DNA from: Saxibacter everestensis | Lineage (GTDB): Bacteria > Actinomycetota > Actinomycetes > Actinomycetales > Brevibacteriaceae | Reading direction: 5' to 3' | Length of the DNA stretch: 64,000 nucleotides | Assembly (NCBI RefSeq): GCF_025787225.1 | Contig: NZ_CP090958.1 | Location: 1-64,000 of the forward strand | Part shown: piece by piece, positions 9,238 to 17,631 of the stretch | How positions within the stretch are numbered: position 1 is the stretch's first letter | Layout: the number at the start of each line of letters is the position of its first letter | Notes under the pieces: model-generated | Databases searched by the model: none | The model's input: the letters and a program-made list of their open reading frames with translations, nothing else | What the model was told of the DNA's origin: nothing | Position numbers and translations under genes: made by a program

Positions 9238-10242
9238 ATGAGATCAAAGACGATTTCACAATCGGTCGCAGCCGTAGTTGCTGCGGTTGGCCTAACGCTG
9301 ACAGCATCCGGGTGCACCTCGGGCGGTTCCGGTGGGGCCGGCAGCAACTACCCCAATGAACCGATCAACATCACGGCTCCCTCGGAGCCAGGGTCGGGCT
9401 GGGACACCACGGCACGCGCCATGGCCCAGGTGCTCGAGGAGGAGAACCTGGTCGACGTACCCGTCCCCGTCCAGAACCAGCCTGGCGGTATCGGGTGTTC
9501 CTGGCTTACGGAGATGGTCAACAACCACGCAGGGGAGGCCAACCAGCTGGCGATTTCATCACTGGCCAATCAAACTGTCGAGGAACGCGGGCTGTGCGAC
9601 TACGGTCTCAAAGACGTGACCCTGGTCGCCTCGCTGTTCGTTGAGAACTTCGTGACCGTCTCTCCGGCCGATTCCGAAATCAACAGCGTCGAGGCACTGG
9701 TCGGCGCGCTCAAGGACGACCCCGCGGGGGTAGCGATCGCGGCCGCCGGTGACGACCAGCTGCCGTTCGCGCTGTTCGCCGAAGCGGCTGGCATCGACCC
9801 CGGCGAGCTGAACTTCGTCACATATGAAGGCGGCGGCGAGCAGACGAATGCCCTGCTCAACGGGGACGCCACGGTCGCCATCGCCGGCCTGAGCGAGTTC
9901 CAGGGGGTTCTCGAGTCGGGTGACCTGCAGGCCATTATGACGTTCAGTGAGGAGCCGCTGGAGGCTCCGCTGGACTCAGTACCGACGGCGATCGAGTCGG
10001 GTTACGACGTGACGCTTGGCAACTGGCGTGGCGTCTACGGACCACCGGATATGCCCGAGGAAGCAGTCAAATTCTGGCAGGACACACTGGCCAAGATGAT
10101 CAAGACCGAGGGCTGGCAAGCCCAGGTCGAGAACAACCAGTGGACCGAGTTGTTTCAGACCGGTGACGAGCTCGCGACGTACATCGACAAGGCAGGCCAG
10201 ACGGTTGCCGAGGGCGTCGAGAAGACAGATATCGGCAACTAG
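9238..10242 (+). CDS. TctC-type tripartite tricarboxylate transporter substrate-binding lipoprotein
   Basis: Extracytoplasmic receptor of a TTT (tripartite tricarboxylate) uptake system. The 334-residue product begins with a lipoprotein signal ending in the lipobox ASGC at residues 23-26, followed by a Gly/Ser linker. The mature part opens with YPNEPINITAPSEPGSGWDTTARAM, typical of TctC/Bug proteins, whose ligands are carboxylic acids. A GGAGGGG ribosome site precedes the ATG by 8 nt. It lies 20 bp after the CoA-transferase and 8 bp before tctB, so it belongs to the same operon. Confidence 0.93.
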   Translation: MRSKTISQSVAAVVAAVGLTLTASGCTSGGSGGAGSNYPNEPINITAPSEPGSGWDTTARAMAQVLEEENLVDVPVPVQNQPGGIGCSWLTEMVNNHAGEANQLAISSLANQTVEERGLCDYGLKDVTLVASLFVENFVTVSPADSEINSVEALVGALKDDPAGVAIAAAGDDQLPFALFAEAAGIDPGELNFVTYEGGGEQTNALLNGDATVAIAGLSEFQGVLESGDLQAIMTFSEEPLEAPLDSVPTAIESGYDVTLGNWRGVYGPPDMPEEAVKFWQDTLAKMIKTEGWQAQVENNQWTELFQTGDELATYIDKAGQTVAEGVEKTDIGN

Positions 10243-10250
10243 GTCTCGTG

Positions 10251-10850
10251 ATGAAATCGCTTCACGTTAGTCGCCGTTCCGACTTCACCGTCGGATGGGT
10301 CGTCGCCGCTGTCGGACTCGCCTACTTCATCAACACGTTCTTCGTAGAAACGACCGACGACGTGGTCGACCCGGCAACCTTCCCGAGAATCGTCGGCGTC
10401 GGGCTGATCGTATTGGGCGTGCTGCTGTCGCTGTCGGCATTGCGTCCAGTACGGCAGCCGGCGGCGGCTGAAGCAACCGCCGGCAGTGCCACCACCGCAG
10501 AGACGACCGGCAATTCGGTGACCGAGAGTCACCGTCCAACGGTGGCCGAAAGCGCCGCCGAGGCGGAGGCAGCCCTCGAAGCCTCCGTCGCCGGGGACGA
10601 CGCGCAGTCAAGCTCGGCGCGTCGTCTGCGGGTGCTGCTGTACTTCGCGGTCTTCTTCGCCTATTTGCTGATCCTGATCCCGGTCGGGTTCCTGGTGGCC
10701 ACGGCTGTCTTCCTGTTCGCGGTCACGACGCTCTATGCCCGAGACAAGTGGTTGCGCAACATCATCTTCGCAGTCGCCTTCTCCGCGGTCGTGTACTTCG
10801 GATTCAAGTACGGGCTCGGCGTCTTCCTCCCGCCCGGAATCCTCGGCTGA
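10251..10850 (+). CDS. TctB-type small membrane subunit of tripartite tricarboxylate transporter
   Basis: TctB is the poorly conserved small membrane subunit that partners TctA. The ~199-residue product has about four predicted membrane segments: one near residues 15-30, one at 45-65, and two or more in the last 75 residues (LLYFAVFFAYLLILIPVGF and on to GLGVFLPPG). A roughly 60-residue Ala/Glu-rich hydrophilic loop (about residues 68-122) separates the two halves and is longer than usual. GTG at 10248 and ATG at 10251 are alternative starts. Placement between tctC and tctA supports the call. Confidence 0.88.
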   Translation: MKSLHVSRRSDFTVGWVVAAVGLAYFINTFFVETTDDVVDPATFPRIVGVGLIVLGVLLSLSALRPVRQPAAAEATAGSATTAETTGNSVTESHRPTVAESAAEAEAALEASVAGDDAQSSSARRLRVLLYFAVFFAYLLILIPVGFLVATAVFLFAVTTLYARDKWLRNIIFAVAFSAVVYFGFKYGLGVFLPPGILG

Positions 10851-10865
10851 AACGAGCGAACCATC

Positions 10866-12395
10866 ATGGACATAATTTCGTCGCTCGCCGGCGGTTTTGC
10901 CGCTGCCCTATCGCCCACCAGCCTGATGTTCGCGCTGGTCGGTGTTTTCCTCGGCACCGTTGTTGGAGTACTGCCCGGCATCGGCCCGATCAGCGCGATT
11001 GCCATTCTCATCCCGGTCTCCTTCGGGATGGAACCGGTGCACGGTCTGATCATGCTGTGCGGTGTCTACTACGGCTCCATGTATGGCAGCTCGATCACAG
11101 CCACCCTGATCAGGACCCCCGGAGAGGTTGCCAGCGCGGTCACCGTCCTCGACGGTTATGAGATGGCCAGGCAGGGCCGGGCGCGGGCGGCGCTTGCCAC
11201 TGCGGCGATCGGCTCGTTCATCGCCGGCACGCTTGCGATTGTCGGCCTGACGTTCTTGTCGCCGGTTTTTGTCGAGATCGCTACCCTGCTGGGCGCCAGC
11301 GAGTACTTCCTCCTGATGGCCATGGCGCTGCTGCTGGCGTCGTCCATGTCGTCGGGCTCGTCGCTGAAGGCACTGATCTCGATTCTGATCGGCCTGGCCG
11401 TCGGCATGATCGGCCTCGACTTCCAGACCGGGTTGCCGCGCCAGACGTTTGGTTTCGACTTCCTGCGCGACGGCATCGACTTCACCATTTTCGCCATGGC
11501 GCTGTTCGCTGTGCCCGAGGCGATCAGCCAGCTGGCGGGCAAAGTCGGTGCCACCGACATGAGGTCGATCAAGTTGCAGCCCGGGCCGTGGATGACCCGC
11601 GACGACTGGCGTCGGTCGATCGGCCCGTGGTCCCGCGGATCTGTCCTCGGATTCGTCATCGGAGTCCTGCCGGGTGTCGGGCCGTCCCTGGCGTCATTTA
11701 TGTCCTACATCATGGAAAAGAAGATCGCCAAGCACCCTGAACGTTTCGGCAAGGGCGCGATCGAAGGTGTGGCCGGACCCGAGGCGGCGAACAATGCCGG
11801 GGTTGGCGGAGCCATGGTCCCGCTGTTCAGCCTCGGCATCCCAGGTTCTGCGACGACGGCCCTGCTCTTGTTCGTCTTCATCATGTACGGCCTTCAGCCC
11901 GGGCCGCTGCTGTTCACGCAGGAGTCGCCGCTGATCTGGACGATCATCGCCAGCATGTACATCGGCAACGTCGCACTGATCGTGCTGAATCTGCCGCTTG
12001 TTGGCGTGTTCGTCCGGCTGCTGAAGATTCCACCGGAGATCCTGTTCGGTGCCATCCTGGTACTGGTGGGAGTCGGTACGTATTCGATCAAGTTCAGCCT
12101 GGTCGGCCTACTGACACTGGGGGTGTTCGGCATCGTCGGTTACTTGATGGACCGGGTAGACATACCGCTGGCCCCGGCAATCCTGGCACTGGTGCTGGTA
12201 CCGATGATCGAGGACAACTTCCGTCGGATGCTGCAGATCTCCAACGGAAGTTTCGCTCCGCTGGTCACTAAGCCGCTGTCGCTGACATTCCTGCTGCTGA
12301 TCATTGCGGGTATCGTCGGACCGATCATCTTCAAGCGCGTCATCCGGCGAGCAGCCAAGCCGGGGGCTGCCAGCCGTCAGGAGCTGAGCGGATGA
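10866..12395 (+). CDS. TctA-type large membrane subunit of tripartite tricarboxylate transporter
   Basis: TctA is the channel-forming subunit of the TTT importer. The 509 residues contain the duplicated TctA motif: GTVVGVLPGIGPISAIAIL near the N-terminus and GFVIGVLPGVGPSLASFMS near residue 260, plus some twelve hydrophobic segments. The family stretch GVAGPEAANNAGVGGAMVPL is also present. It starts 15 bp after tctB and its stop overlaps the IclR start by ATGA. Confidence 0.95.
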   Translation: MDIISSLAGGFAAALSPTSLMFALVGVFLGTVVGVLPGIGPISAIAILIPVSFGMEPVHGLIMLCGVYYGSMYGSSITATLIRTPGEVASAVTVLDGYEMARQGRARAALATAAIGSFIAGTLAIVGLTFLSPVFVEIATLLGASEYFLLMAMALLLASSMSSGSSLKALISILIGLAVGMIGLDFQTGLPRQTFGFDFLRDGIDFTIFAMALFAVPEAISQLAGKVGATDMRSIKLQPGPWMTRDDWRRSIGPWSRGSVLGFVIGVLPGVGPSLASFMSYIMEKKIAKHPERFGKGAIEGVAGPEAANNAGVGGAMVPLFSLGIPGSATTALLLFVFIMYGLQPGPLLFTQESPLIWTIIASMYIGNVALIVLNLPLVGVFVRLLKIPPEILFGAILVLVGVGTYSIKFSLVGLLTLGVFGIVGYLMDRVDIPLAPAILALVLVPMIEDNFRRMLQISNGSFAPLVTKPLSLTFLLLIIAGIVGPIIFKRVIRRAAKPGAASRQELSG

Positions 12396-13057
12396 CGACT
12401 GTCGGGGTGCTGGATAAGTGTGTCGCCATCCTCGACCTGGTTCGGGTCAAGCCGCTCACCGCAACCGAGGTCAGTGCGCACACCAGGATGTCGATGTCGA
12501 CGGCGCATCGGCTCCTGCAATCCCTGGAACACCACAATATGGTGGCCAGGGGAGAGGCCGGAGCCTATGGGCTCGGGTCATTCTTCGTGCTCAACTCAGA
12601 TGATGCAGCCCGGGAGGCGCTTCGACAGCTGCGAGACGCAACCGAGGAGTCCGTCCAGTTATGGGTCCGTCGGGGCCCGTGGCGGGTGTGCCTGTTGAAC
12701 GTCGATGCGGAGAACGAGCTGCGGATCTCGAAGTCGGTCGGGTCCAAAATTCTCTTGACCGACGGCGGGTCGGCCGCCGACGCGCTGCGCAGTAACAACG
12801 CCGGTACTCGGGTGTTCTCCAGTGTGCAGGCACGCACGGCCGGTGTCGGTTCGTCGAGTGTCGCTTTGCAGCTGAACAAGTCATGGAGCATGGCGGTGTG
12901 TGTGTCCTATCCGCTGGCGCGGGCCCCGGTATCACCGCAGCAAGAATTCAAGCAGGTGTTGACGGAAACCGTCGCCCGCCTCAAGTTCGCCCTGGACGAT
13001 TCCGAACAACTGACCAAGTTCGAGCGGATTATCTCCGACTCGTTGGCACAAAGCTGA
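12392..13057 (+). CDS. IclR-like transcriptional regulator
   Basis: The N-terminal 60 residues form an IclR-type winged HTH (GVLDKCVAILDLV, then TATEVSAHTRMSMSTAHRLLQSLE). The remaining ~150 residues should be an effector domain, somewhat shorter and more divergent than in standard ~250-residue IclR proteins. It is coupled to tctA by a 4-nt overlap, so it is made together with the transporter and probably senses the acid or its CoA ester and controls this operon (inference). Together with the divergent LAL protein, the operon has two plausible regulators. Confidence 0.85.
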   Translation: MTTVGVLDKCVAILDLVRVKPLTATEVSAHTRMSMSTAHRLLQSLEHHNMVARGEAGAYGLGSFFVLNSDDAAREALRQLRDATEESVQLWVRRGPWRVCLLNVDAENELRISKSVGSKILLTDGGSAADALRSNNAGTRVFSSVQARTAGVGSSSVALQLNKSWSMAVCVSYPLARAPVSPQQEFKQVLTETVARLKFALDDSEQLTKFERIISDSLAQS

Positions 13058-13078
13058 AAACGTAAAGCGCGCCGATCA

Positions 13079-13150
13079 TTGCGACGAGCAGACGCCTGGC
13101 AGACGCCTGGCAGGGCGGCTCAGACGTGGATGCAGCGTATCGACGTACCG
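13079..13150 (-). pseudogene. Fossil fragment of a LAL-type regulator gene
   Basis: Read on the minus strand, this stretch encodes IRYVDTLHPRLSRPARRL, closely matching IRHVDSLLAQLSRPARRL of the LAL regulator at 4009-6771. The DNA is also alike: plus-strand 13083-13150 aligns with 5911-5972 at roughly 80 percent identity once an 11-bp tandem duplication (GACGCCTGGCA twice, from about 13091) is set aside. The fragment has no start, continues into nothing recognisable and lies just upstream of the M20 gene. It is best read as the remnant of a second LAL gene or of a local duplication. Confidence 0.65.
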
Positions 13151-13270
13151 GATGTCGTGACGGCCGCCGGGGGTGGGAGGGTAATCGGCGTTAGGCTGGT
13201 TGCCGGGGCTGGCCGCACGTCGGCCAGCTACCTGCCAAACCTGGCCGACGAAAGCGTAAGTGAAAAATTC

Positions 13271-14440
13271 GTGAGTTCCGCCATCGATGTACCCGACATG
13301 TCCGCCATCAGGGATTGGGTTACCCAACACCTGGATGAGGTACTGATCGACATCGATCGGCTGGTGCGGATCGAATCGTTCAGCGCCGACAAGACCGGGT
13401 TGCACGCCGCGCTGAGCGAGGTTGAGGATCTGGCGCAACGTCGACTGGGCAACGCCGCCGTGCGGATGCGCTACGACGGCGGTGCGTACGGAGACGTCCT
13501 GAGGCTGATTTACGGTGGCGTCGACGCTGAAGACATCTCGGAACCCATGCTGGTGGTCAGTCACTACGACACAGTCTGGCCCAAGGGCACCCTGGCGAAC
13601 TGGCCAATCGTGCGCCACGGCAACGAAATTACCGCGCCGGGGATATTCGATATGAAGTCCGGCCTGGTGTGTGGCGTGTGGGCGCTCGCCGCCTGCAAGG
13701 CGCTCGACGTGCCGGCGGCTGCGGTTGAATTTCTGTTCACCGGTGACGAAGAGGTTGGCAGCCCGTTCTCCCAATCGCTGATCGAGGAGACGGCTCGGGC
13801 GGCATCCGGAGCCCTTGTGCTCGAGGCCAGCATCAACGGCACGATGAAGACCGGACGCAAGGGTGTCGGCATCTTCGGTCTCACCGCCCGCGGCGTTTCG
13901 GCACATGCCGGACTTGAGCCGGAAAAGGGCGCAAGTGCCGTGCATACGCTCGCGAAGCTGGTCGGCGAGCTGATCGCTCTCGCCCGCCCGGAAATTGGCA
14001 CCACGATCAACGTCGGAACTTTCAACGGCGGAACCGGCACCAATGTCGTCGCCGCCGAAGCCCGGATCAGTATCGACATCCGGCTCACCGATCCAGCCGA
14101 AATGGCGCGGCTCGATGCGGAATTCGCCAAGCTGCAGTCGAGCGATCCGCGAGTTGCGTTGCTGTGGGATGGCGGATGGAACCGCCCTCCGATGGTGGTG
14201 AACGACAAAACGGTTGTGCTGCGGGACAAAGCCCGCGCGGTGGCGACTGGCCTGGGCTACGAACTTCAGGACATCACCGTCGGCGGCGGCAGCGATGGAA
14301 ACTTCATTTCCGCTGTCGGATGCGCGGTGCTTGACGGGCTCGGACCGGGCGGCGGTGGCGCGCACGCGACCCATGAACATATCGACGTGACAACGATTCC
14401 CCAGCAAATTTGCCTGATTGCCGGGCTTCTGGCGAGATAG
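13271..14440 (+). CDS. M20-family metallopeptidase (glutamate carboxypeptidase-like)
   Basis: A two-zinc amidohydrolase/peptidase of the CPG2-like branch. Seen: VVSHYDTVWPKG (zinc His and catalytic Asp), GIFDMKSGLVCG (bridging Asp), TGDEEVGS (catalytic Glu pair) and a C-terminal HATHEHID His ligand, with a dimerisation domain between. The frame is open from 13079, but that extension passes through the LAL fossil, so I place the start at GTG 13271 (ATG 13298 is an alternative); neither has a strong ribosome site. About 389 residues, normal for the family. No signal peptide, so probably cytoplasmic. Substrate unknown; N-acyl or glutamyl amides are typical. Confidence 0.88.
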   Translation: MSSAIDVPDMSAIRDWVTQHLDEVLIDIDRLVRIESFSADKTGLHAALSEVEDLAQRRLGNAAVRMRYDGGAYGDVLRLIYGGVDAEDISEPMLVVSHYDTVWPKGTLANWPIVRHGNEITAPGIFDMKSGLVCGVWALAACKALDVPAAAVEFLFTGDEEVGSPFSQSLIEETARAASGALVLEASINGTMKTGRKGVGIFGLTARGVSAHAGLEPEKGASAVHTLAKLVGELIALARPEIGTTINVGTFNGGTGTNVVAAEARISIDIRLTDPAEMARLDAEFAKLQSSDPRVALLWDGGWNRPPMVVNDKTVVLRDKARAVATGLGYELQDITVGGGSDGNFISAVGCAVLDGLGPGGGGAHATHEHIDVTTIPQQICLIAGLLAR

Positions 14441-14524
14441 GCCCCGCATTCGGCGTTGGCGGATGCCGTCGGTGTGTTTAATATTGCGTCTGGCTATCAC
14501 CCGAATTCACCAACTGGGACTGAC

Positions 14525-15337
14525 ATGGGAAACACCGCTCCGGCTCCGAGGACCTCGAAGGTCCTGCTCGGCGTCTTCTCACTGCTCATGGTCCTCGGAC
14601 TGATCGCTGCCGTGTTCGTCACCCGCGGCGAGGCGTCGGCACAGGCCGGTGCCGGCAGCGTCGAAACCGGTTCGATGACGCCGATCAAGTCCACGCCGGA
14701 GTCGGTACGGTCTGTTGTGAACTCAGCCGACGACATCACGATCTGTGTCCTAGGCGATTCCACCGGAGACGAGTACGGCGAGTGGGTCGATCTGTGGGCA
14801 AAATCTTTGGCGGCCTCCGCGACCGTGAAACTGCGCATGTGGGATGGCGACAAGGTCAGGTACCGGCCGGGCGCCCGGGTTTACGGCAACGCGGACCGGG
14901 TCATCACGATCTGGAATGGCAGCAAGGGCGGCAGCAGTGCGGACTACCCGCTGCAGCGGCTCGCCACGATCCAGCCCGCACAACCGGACCTGGTCGTCTT
15001 CAATTACGGGCATAACTTCTCCCCGAACGGCGTAATCGCCGACGAACAGACTCTCTCTCGGGCCCTCGACAAGTACTGGGACGCCGACCTGCTGACGCTG
15101 CGGATTTCGCAGAACCCGGGCTATGGCAACTGGAAGGTGATCAGCACCGCAGCCTCCCAGGATGTGCTGGCCTGGAGTCAGGCGCACGGCGCTGCAGTGG
15201 TCAACGTGAACAAGGCATTCCGCAAGGCACCTGGTACGGTGCGGTCGCTGTTGATGGACGATGTGCACCCCAATGCCCGAGGCAACCGGGTCTTCGCCGA
15301 CGCCGTGATCGGGTTCTTCGACGAGCCCTCGGTGTAA
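14525..15337 (+). CDS. Membrane-anchored SGNH/GDSL-type hydrolase
   Basis: About 270 residues. Residues 12-33 form a membrane anchor or uncleaved signal, followed by a Ser/Thr/Gly linker. The SGNH fold is indicated by CVLGDSTGDEYGEW (block I, nucleophile Ser) and MDDVHPNARGNRVFA (block V, catalytic Asp-x-x-His). Such enzymes are esterases or deacylases; an exported one probably acts on cell-wall glycans, lipids or external esters. The ATG at 14525 is preferred because the frame upstream has no membrane or enzyme features. The gene stands alone. Confidence 0.8.
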   Translation: MGNTAPAPRTSKVLLGVFSLLMVLGLIAAVFVTRGEASAQAGAGSVETGSMTPIKSTPESVRSVVNSADDITICVLGDSTGDEYGEWVDLWAKSLAASATVKLRMWDGDKVRYRPGARVYGNADRVITIWNGSKGGSSADYPLQRLATIQPAQPDLVVFNYGHNFSPNGVIADEQTLSRALDKYWDADLLTLRISQNPGYGNWKVISTAASQDVLAWSQAHGAAVVNVNKAFRKAPGTVRSLLMDDVHPNARGNRVFADAVIGFFDEPSV

Positions 15338-15429
15338 CTGGCCCTCGGACGGTTTAATTGGCCGCCGGACGGTTTCGCAAACCGCGTACTGCAGGCCAAA
15401 CCGCGCCTGAATACGCGCGCGGTCCTGCG

Positions 15430-15512
15430 CAACGTCCGCGTTCCTGGCCGCCAGTCTGCACAACGTTCGCGTTCCTGGCCGCCACCCTGCATGGAGCTCG
15501 CGTTCCTGGGGC
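15430..15512. repeat. 31-bp imperfect tandem repeat, 2.7 copies
   Basis: Copies at 15430-15460 and 15461-15491 share the core CGCGTTCCTGGCCGCCA and differ at only a few positions; a third partial copy (CTCGCGTTCCTGGGGC) ends at the META gene stop. A shorter GGACGGTTT pair lies just upstream (15347 and 15366). The 174-bp gap between the convergent SGNH and META genes holds nothing else. Function unknown. Confidence 0.7.
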
Positions 15513-15877
15513 TAGCCGCGCTCAAGCCTGCCGATCTCGGCGCCGGATGCGTCGAAAATGTGCAGCTTCTCGCCATCGATCCGCCCAGACGCGGCAGCAT
15601 TGAGCCAGGTGTATACGCCCTCGCACGCCATCATTGTCGACGCTAGCCGGCCCAGTGACACGGTATCCCCGTGCGCGGTCCACCTGCCCATCAGCCGATT
15701 GCAGCCGTCGGACCCGGAGACACTTCCGTCGCTGTCGAATACCAGCGATGGCTGACCCGCCGACTCGGTATCGCCCCAGGCCCCGACTGCCTGCGTACCT
15801 GCCGCGGCTGCGCTATCGCAACCAGACAGGGATGTGAGCAGCGCTAAGACCGCAACGAAACGAAAGAGCTGACGCAT
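15512..15877 (-). CDS. META-domain (HslJ-like) lipoprotein
   Basis: 121 residues with a lipoprotein signal ending at LSGC (Cys20). The mature domain resembles META/HslJ: SLVFDSDGSVSGSDGCNRLMGRW, with the invariant GSDGCNR core, then STMMACEG. These exported domains are associated with stress tolerance in proteobacteria and are common as orphan lipoproteins in actinobacteria, with no defined biochemistry. Its stop lies in the tandem-repeat gap and it is 39 bp downstream of the flavin reductase gene on the same strand. Confidence 0.82.
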   Translation of the reverse strand: MRQLFRFVAVLALLTSLSGCDSAAAAGTQAVGAWGDTESAGQPSLVFDSDGSVSGSDGCNRLMGRWTAHGDTVSLGRLASTMMACEGVYTWLNAAASGRIDGEKLHIFDASGAEIGRLERG

Positions 15878-15916
15878 CCAGCCATGCTAACGGGCAGCAA
15901 CCTACGATTCGAGGCG

Positions 15917-16462
15917 CTACTGAAACGCCCGATAGTCAGAACCGTAACGAACCAGCGCCCGAGAGTCCGGCCCCTTGGCTTGGCCCATTGACGTTACCTC
16001 GCCGACAAAGAGCAGGTGAGTGGCCGCCTCATGCACGGCAACCGTCCTGGCCTGGTACCAGGCCAATGACCCGCTGAGCACGACCGGTCCGCCATCCGTA
16101 GGCCGAAAGTGCGGCACCGGCTTGAGTAGCCCGTGCAACGGGTTGCCAGGTTCCGCAAGCCACTGCACCGCGTCTTTCTGCTCCGCCGACACGATGCTCA
16201 GTGCCCACTCGCCAGCTTCCTCGAGCGCCTCGGCAAGCCGGCCGTCCCGGTACAGGCTGACCAACAGCGTGGGCGGATCGTAGGAAACCGAGAGATACGC
16301 CGTTACTGTGGCGGCGAAATCCCAACCGCGCGACACTGCGGAAATGACGCCGACTCCCTTGGCGGTGTAGCTACTGAGGCTGCGGTACAGGTCACGGTCG
16401 GCCGTTGTGGTGCTCGCCGGATCAAGGTCGTGCCTGCTCGGCGGTGTGGAGCTGGGCGTCAT
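15917..16462 (-). CDS. Flavin reductase-like FMN-binding protein
   Basis: 181 residues of the flavin-reductase-domain family (split-barrel FMN-binding fold), which supply reduced flavin to monooxygenases using NAD(P)H. Typical features: the N-terminal block KGVGVISAVSRGWDFAATVTAYLSVSYDPPTLLVSLYR, and a C-terminal HLLFVGEVTSM segment. It follows the TetR gene by 38 bp on the same strand, so the two may be co-transcribed. No partner monooxygenase is visible, so the client is unknown. Confidence 0.85.
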   Translation of the reverse strand: MTPSSTPPSRHDLDPASTTTADRDLYRSLSSYTAKGVGVISAVSRGWDFAATVTAYLSVSYDPPTLLVSLYRDGRLAEALEEAGEWALSIVSAEQKDAVQWLAEPGNPLHGLLKPVPHFRPTDGGPVVLSGSLAWYQARTVAVHEAATHLLFVGEVTSMGQAKGPDSRALVRYGSDYRAFQ

Positions 16463-16500
16463 GCCCCCATCGTTCCATGCCGGGGGTGCCGGTTCTTCGA

Positions 16501-17094
16501 CTAGGTCGCTTCCGCGAATAGGTCGACGAGTCGTTTGATGCGGCTGTGGTGCGCGCTCTGCCGGAGCCGCTCATCGCGTTCCAGTGTCGCGAGGCCATGC
16601 AGCGAGCTCCACAACAGTTCTGCCGCGGTCTCGACGTCTCGCGGGGGTGTGCTGCCTTGGCCTAAGACTGTGACGATGCTGGCGAAGGCGGTCTGGAGTT
16701 CGTGATCGGAGTGCTCGCTGGCGAAACGCGCGCTGATCGGTAGCGCGAACATGGCCGTGTACACAGCTGGGTTTGCGGCAGCGAAATCGAGGTAGGCGGT
16801 AATGACAGCCAGGAGCCGGGGCCGATCGGTTGCATGCTGCGCCGCTGCCGATGTGGCCGCAGCTGCCAATTCTGTGAAGCCCAGCAGGGCAACAGCGTTC
16901 ATGATCTCTGTCTTGCCGCCGGGGAAGTGGCTGTAGAGCACAGGCTGGCTGTACTCGATTGCCTCAGCGAGCCGACGCGTGGTCACGTTGTCCCACCCCT
17001 CGGCTTCGGCCAGCGCCCGGGTGTGTTCGATGATGCGCTTACGTCTGTCCGCTTGCTCCCGCAACCGTCGTGAAGCTGCCGTTGTGGAGATCAT
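16501..17094 (-). CDS. TetR-family repressor
   Basis: 197 residues with an N-terminal TetR HTH (ALAEAEGWDNVTTRRLAEAIEYSQPVLYSHFPGGKTEIM at about 26-65) and a C-terminal TetR_C-like ligand domain. It is divergent from the DUF1772 membrane-protein gene across an 84-bp gap that carries two copies of a 15-bp site (see 17103-17150). It most likely represses itself and that gene (inference). Ligand unknown. Confidence 0.88.
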   Translation of the reverse strand: MISTTAASRRLREQADRRKRIIEHTRALAEAEGWDNVTTRRLAEAIEYSQPVLYSHFPGGKTEIMNAVALLGFTELAAAATSAAAQHATDRPRLLAVITAYLDFAAANPAVYTAMFALPISARFASEHSDHELQTAFASIVTVLGQGSTPPRDVETAAELLWSSLHGLATLERDERLRQSAHHSRIKRLVDLFAEAT

Positions 17095-17102
17095 TCCTGA
17101 AG

Positions 17103-17150
17103 TCTAGCGTTGCTAGATTGCGCGGAGGAAGCTAGGTTAGCAACGATAGT
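17103..17150. promoter_or_regulatory. Paired TetR operator candidates
   Basis: Two copies of a 15-bp site with core TAGCAACG(C/A)TAG: one on the minus strand at 17103-17117, itself a TCTAGC-GTT-GCTAGA palindrome, and one on the plus strand at 17136-17150 (GTTAGCAACGATAGT). Both fall in the short gap between the divergent tetR and DUF1772 genes, the expected place for a shared operator. Confidence 0.65.
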
Positions 17151-17178
17151 ATTTATTTCACTGATAGGAGAGCGGAAA

Positions 17179-17631
17179 ATGGTGACAGTGGTGGCCGCCC
17201 TCGTGGTGGTCGTCGTCGGGCTGATGGTCGGGGTCGAGCTGGCGGTGGCATTATTCGTCAATCCGATCTGCGGCCGGCTCTCCCGAGACGCGGCGGTGGC
17301 AGCCCGCGTTGACGGCGCCCGTGCTCTCGGCCGAGTAATGCCGTTCTGGTACGGGGGATCGGTTGCGATCGCCGCCCTGTGGATGATGCTGATCTGGGGG
17401 CAGTCCCAGATGCGGATGGTGCTCCCCGCGGTGGGACTGCTCGTGATCAGCGTATTGATGTCGATCATCCTGTTGGTGCCGATTAATTCGAGGGTGGCCA
17501 GCTGGTCGGCAGGGGCCATTCCCGCCGATTGGAAGCAGCAGGTGCGCCGGTGGGATCGCCTGCATTACGCGCGGGTCGTCATCGTGGTCATCGCATTTGT
17601 CTTGCTTACCTTGGCTGGTGTCGTCGGTTAG
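17179..17631 (+). CDS. DUF1772 (anthrone-oxygenase-like) membrane protein
   Basis: 150 residues with four hydrophobic segments and the DUF1772 pattern: an N-terminal helix followed by VNPICGRL, and NSRVASWSAGAIPADWKQQVRRWDRLHYAR before the last helix. The family includes fungal anthrone oxygenases and many bacterial proteins of unknown function. ATG 17179 is chosen over earlier in-frame starts because TAGGAGAGCGGAAA precedes it. Its partner is the divergent TetR. A second DUF1772 gene lies at 40562. Confidence 0.82.
   Translation: MVTVVAALVVVVVGLMVGVELAVALFVNPICGRLSRDAAVAARVDGARALGRVMPFWYGGSVAIAALWMMLIWGQSQMRMVLPAVGLLVISVLMSIILLVPINSRVASWSAGAIPADWKQQVRRWDRLHYARVVIVVIAFVLLTLAGVVG

Noticed and set aside
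13076-14500. 474-codon open frame on the minus strand
   Set aside because: It is the antisense of the M20 peptidase, whose metal-site motifs are clear on the plus strand. Only its last ~25 codons (the LAL fossil) have real homology.
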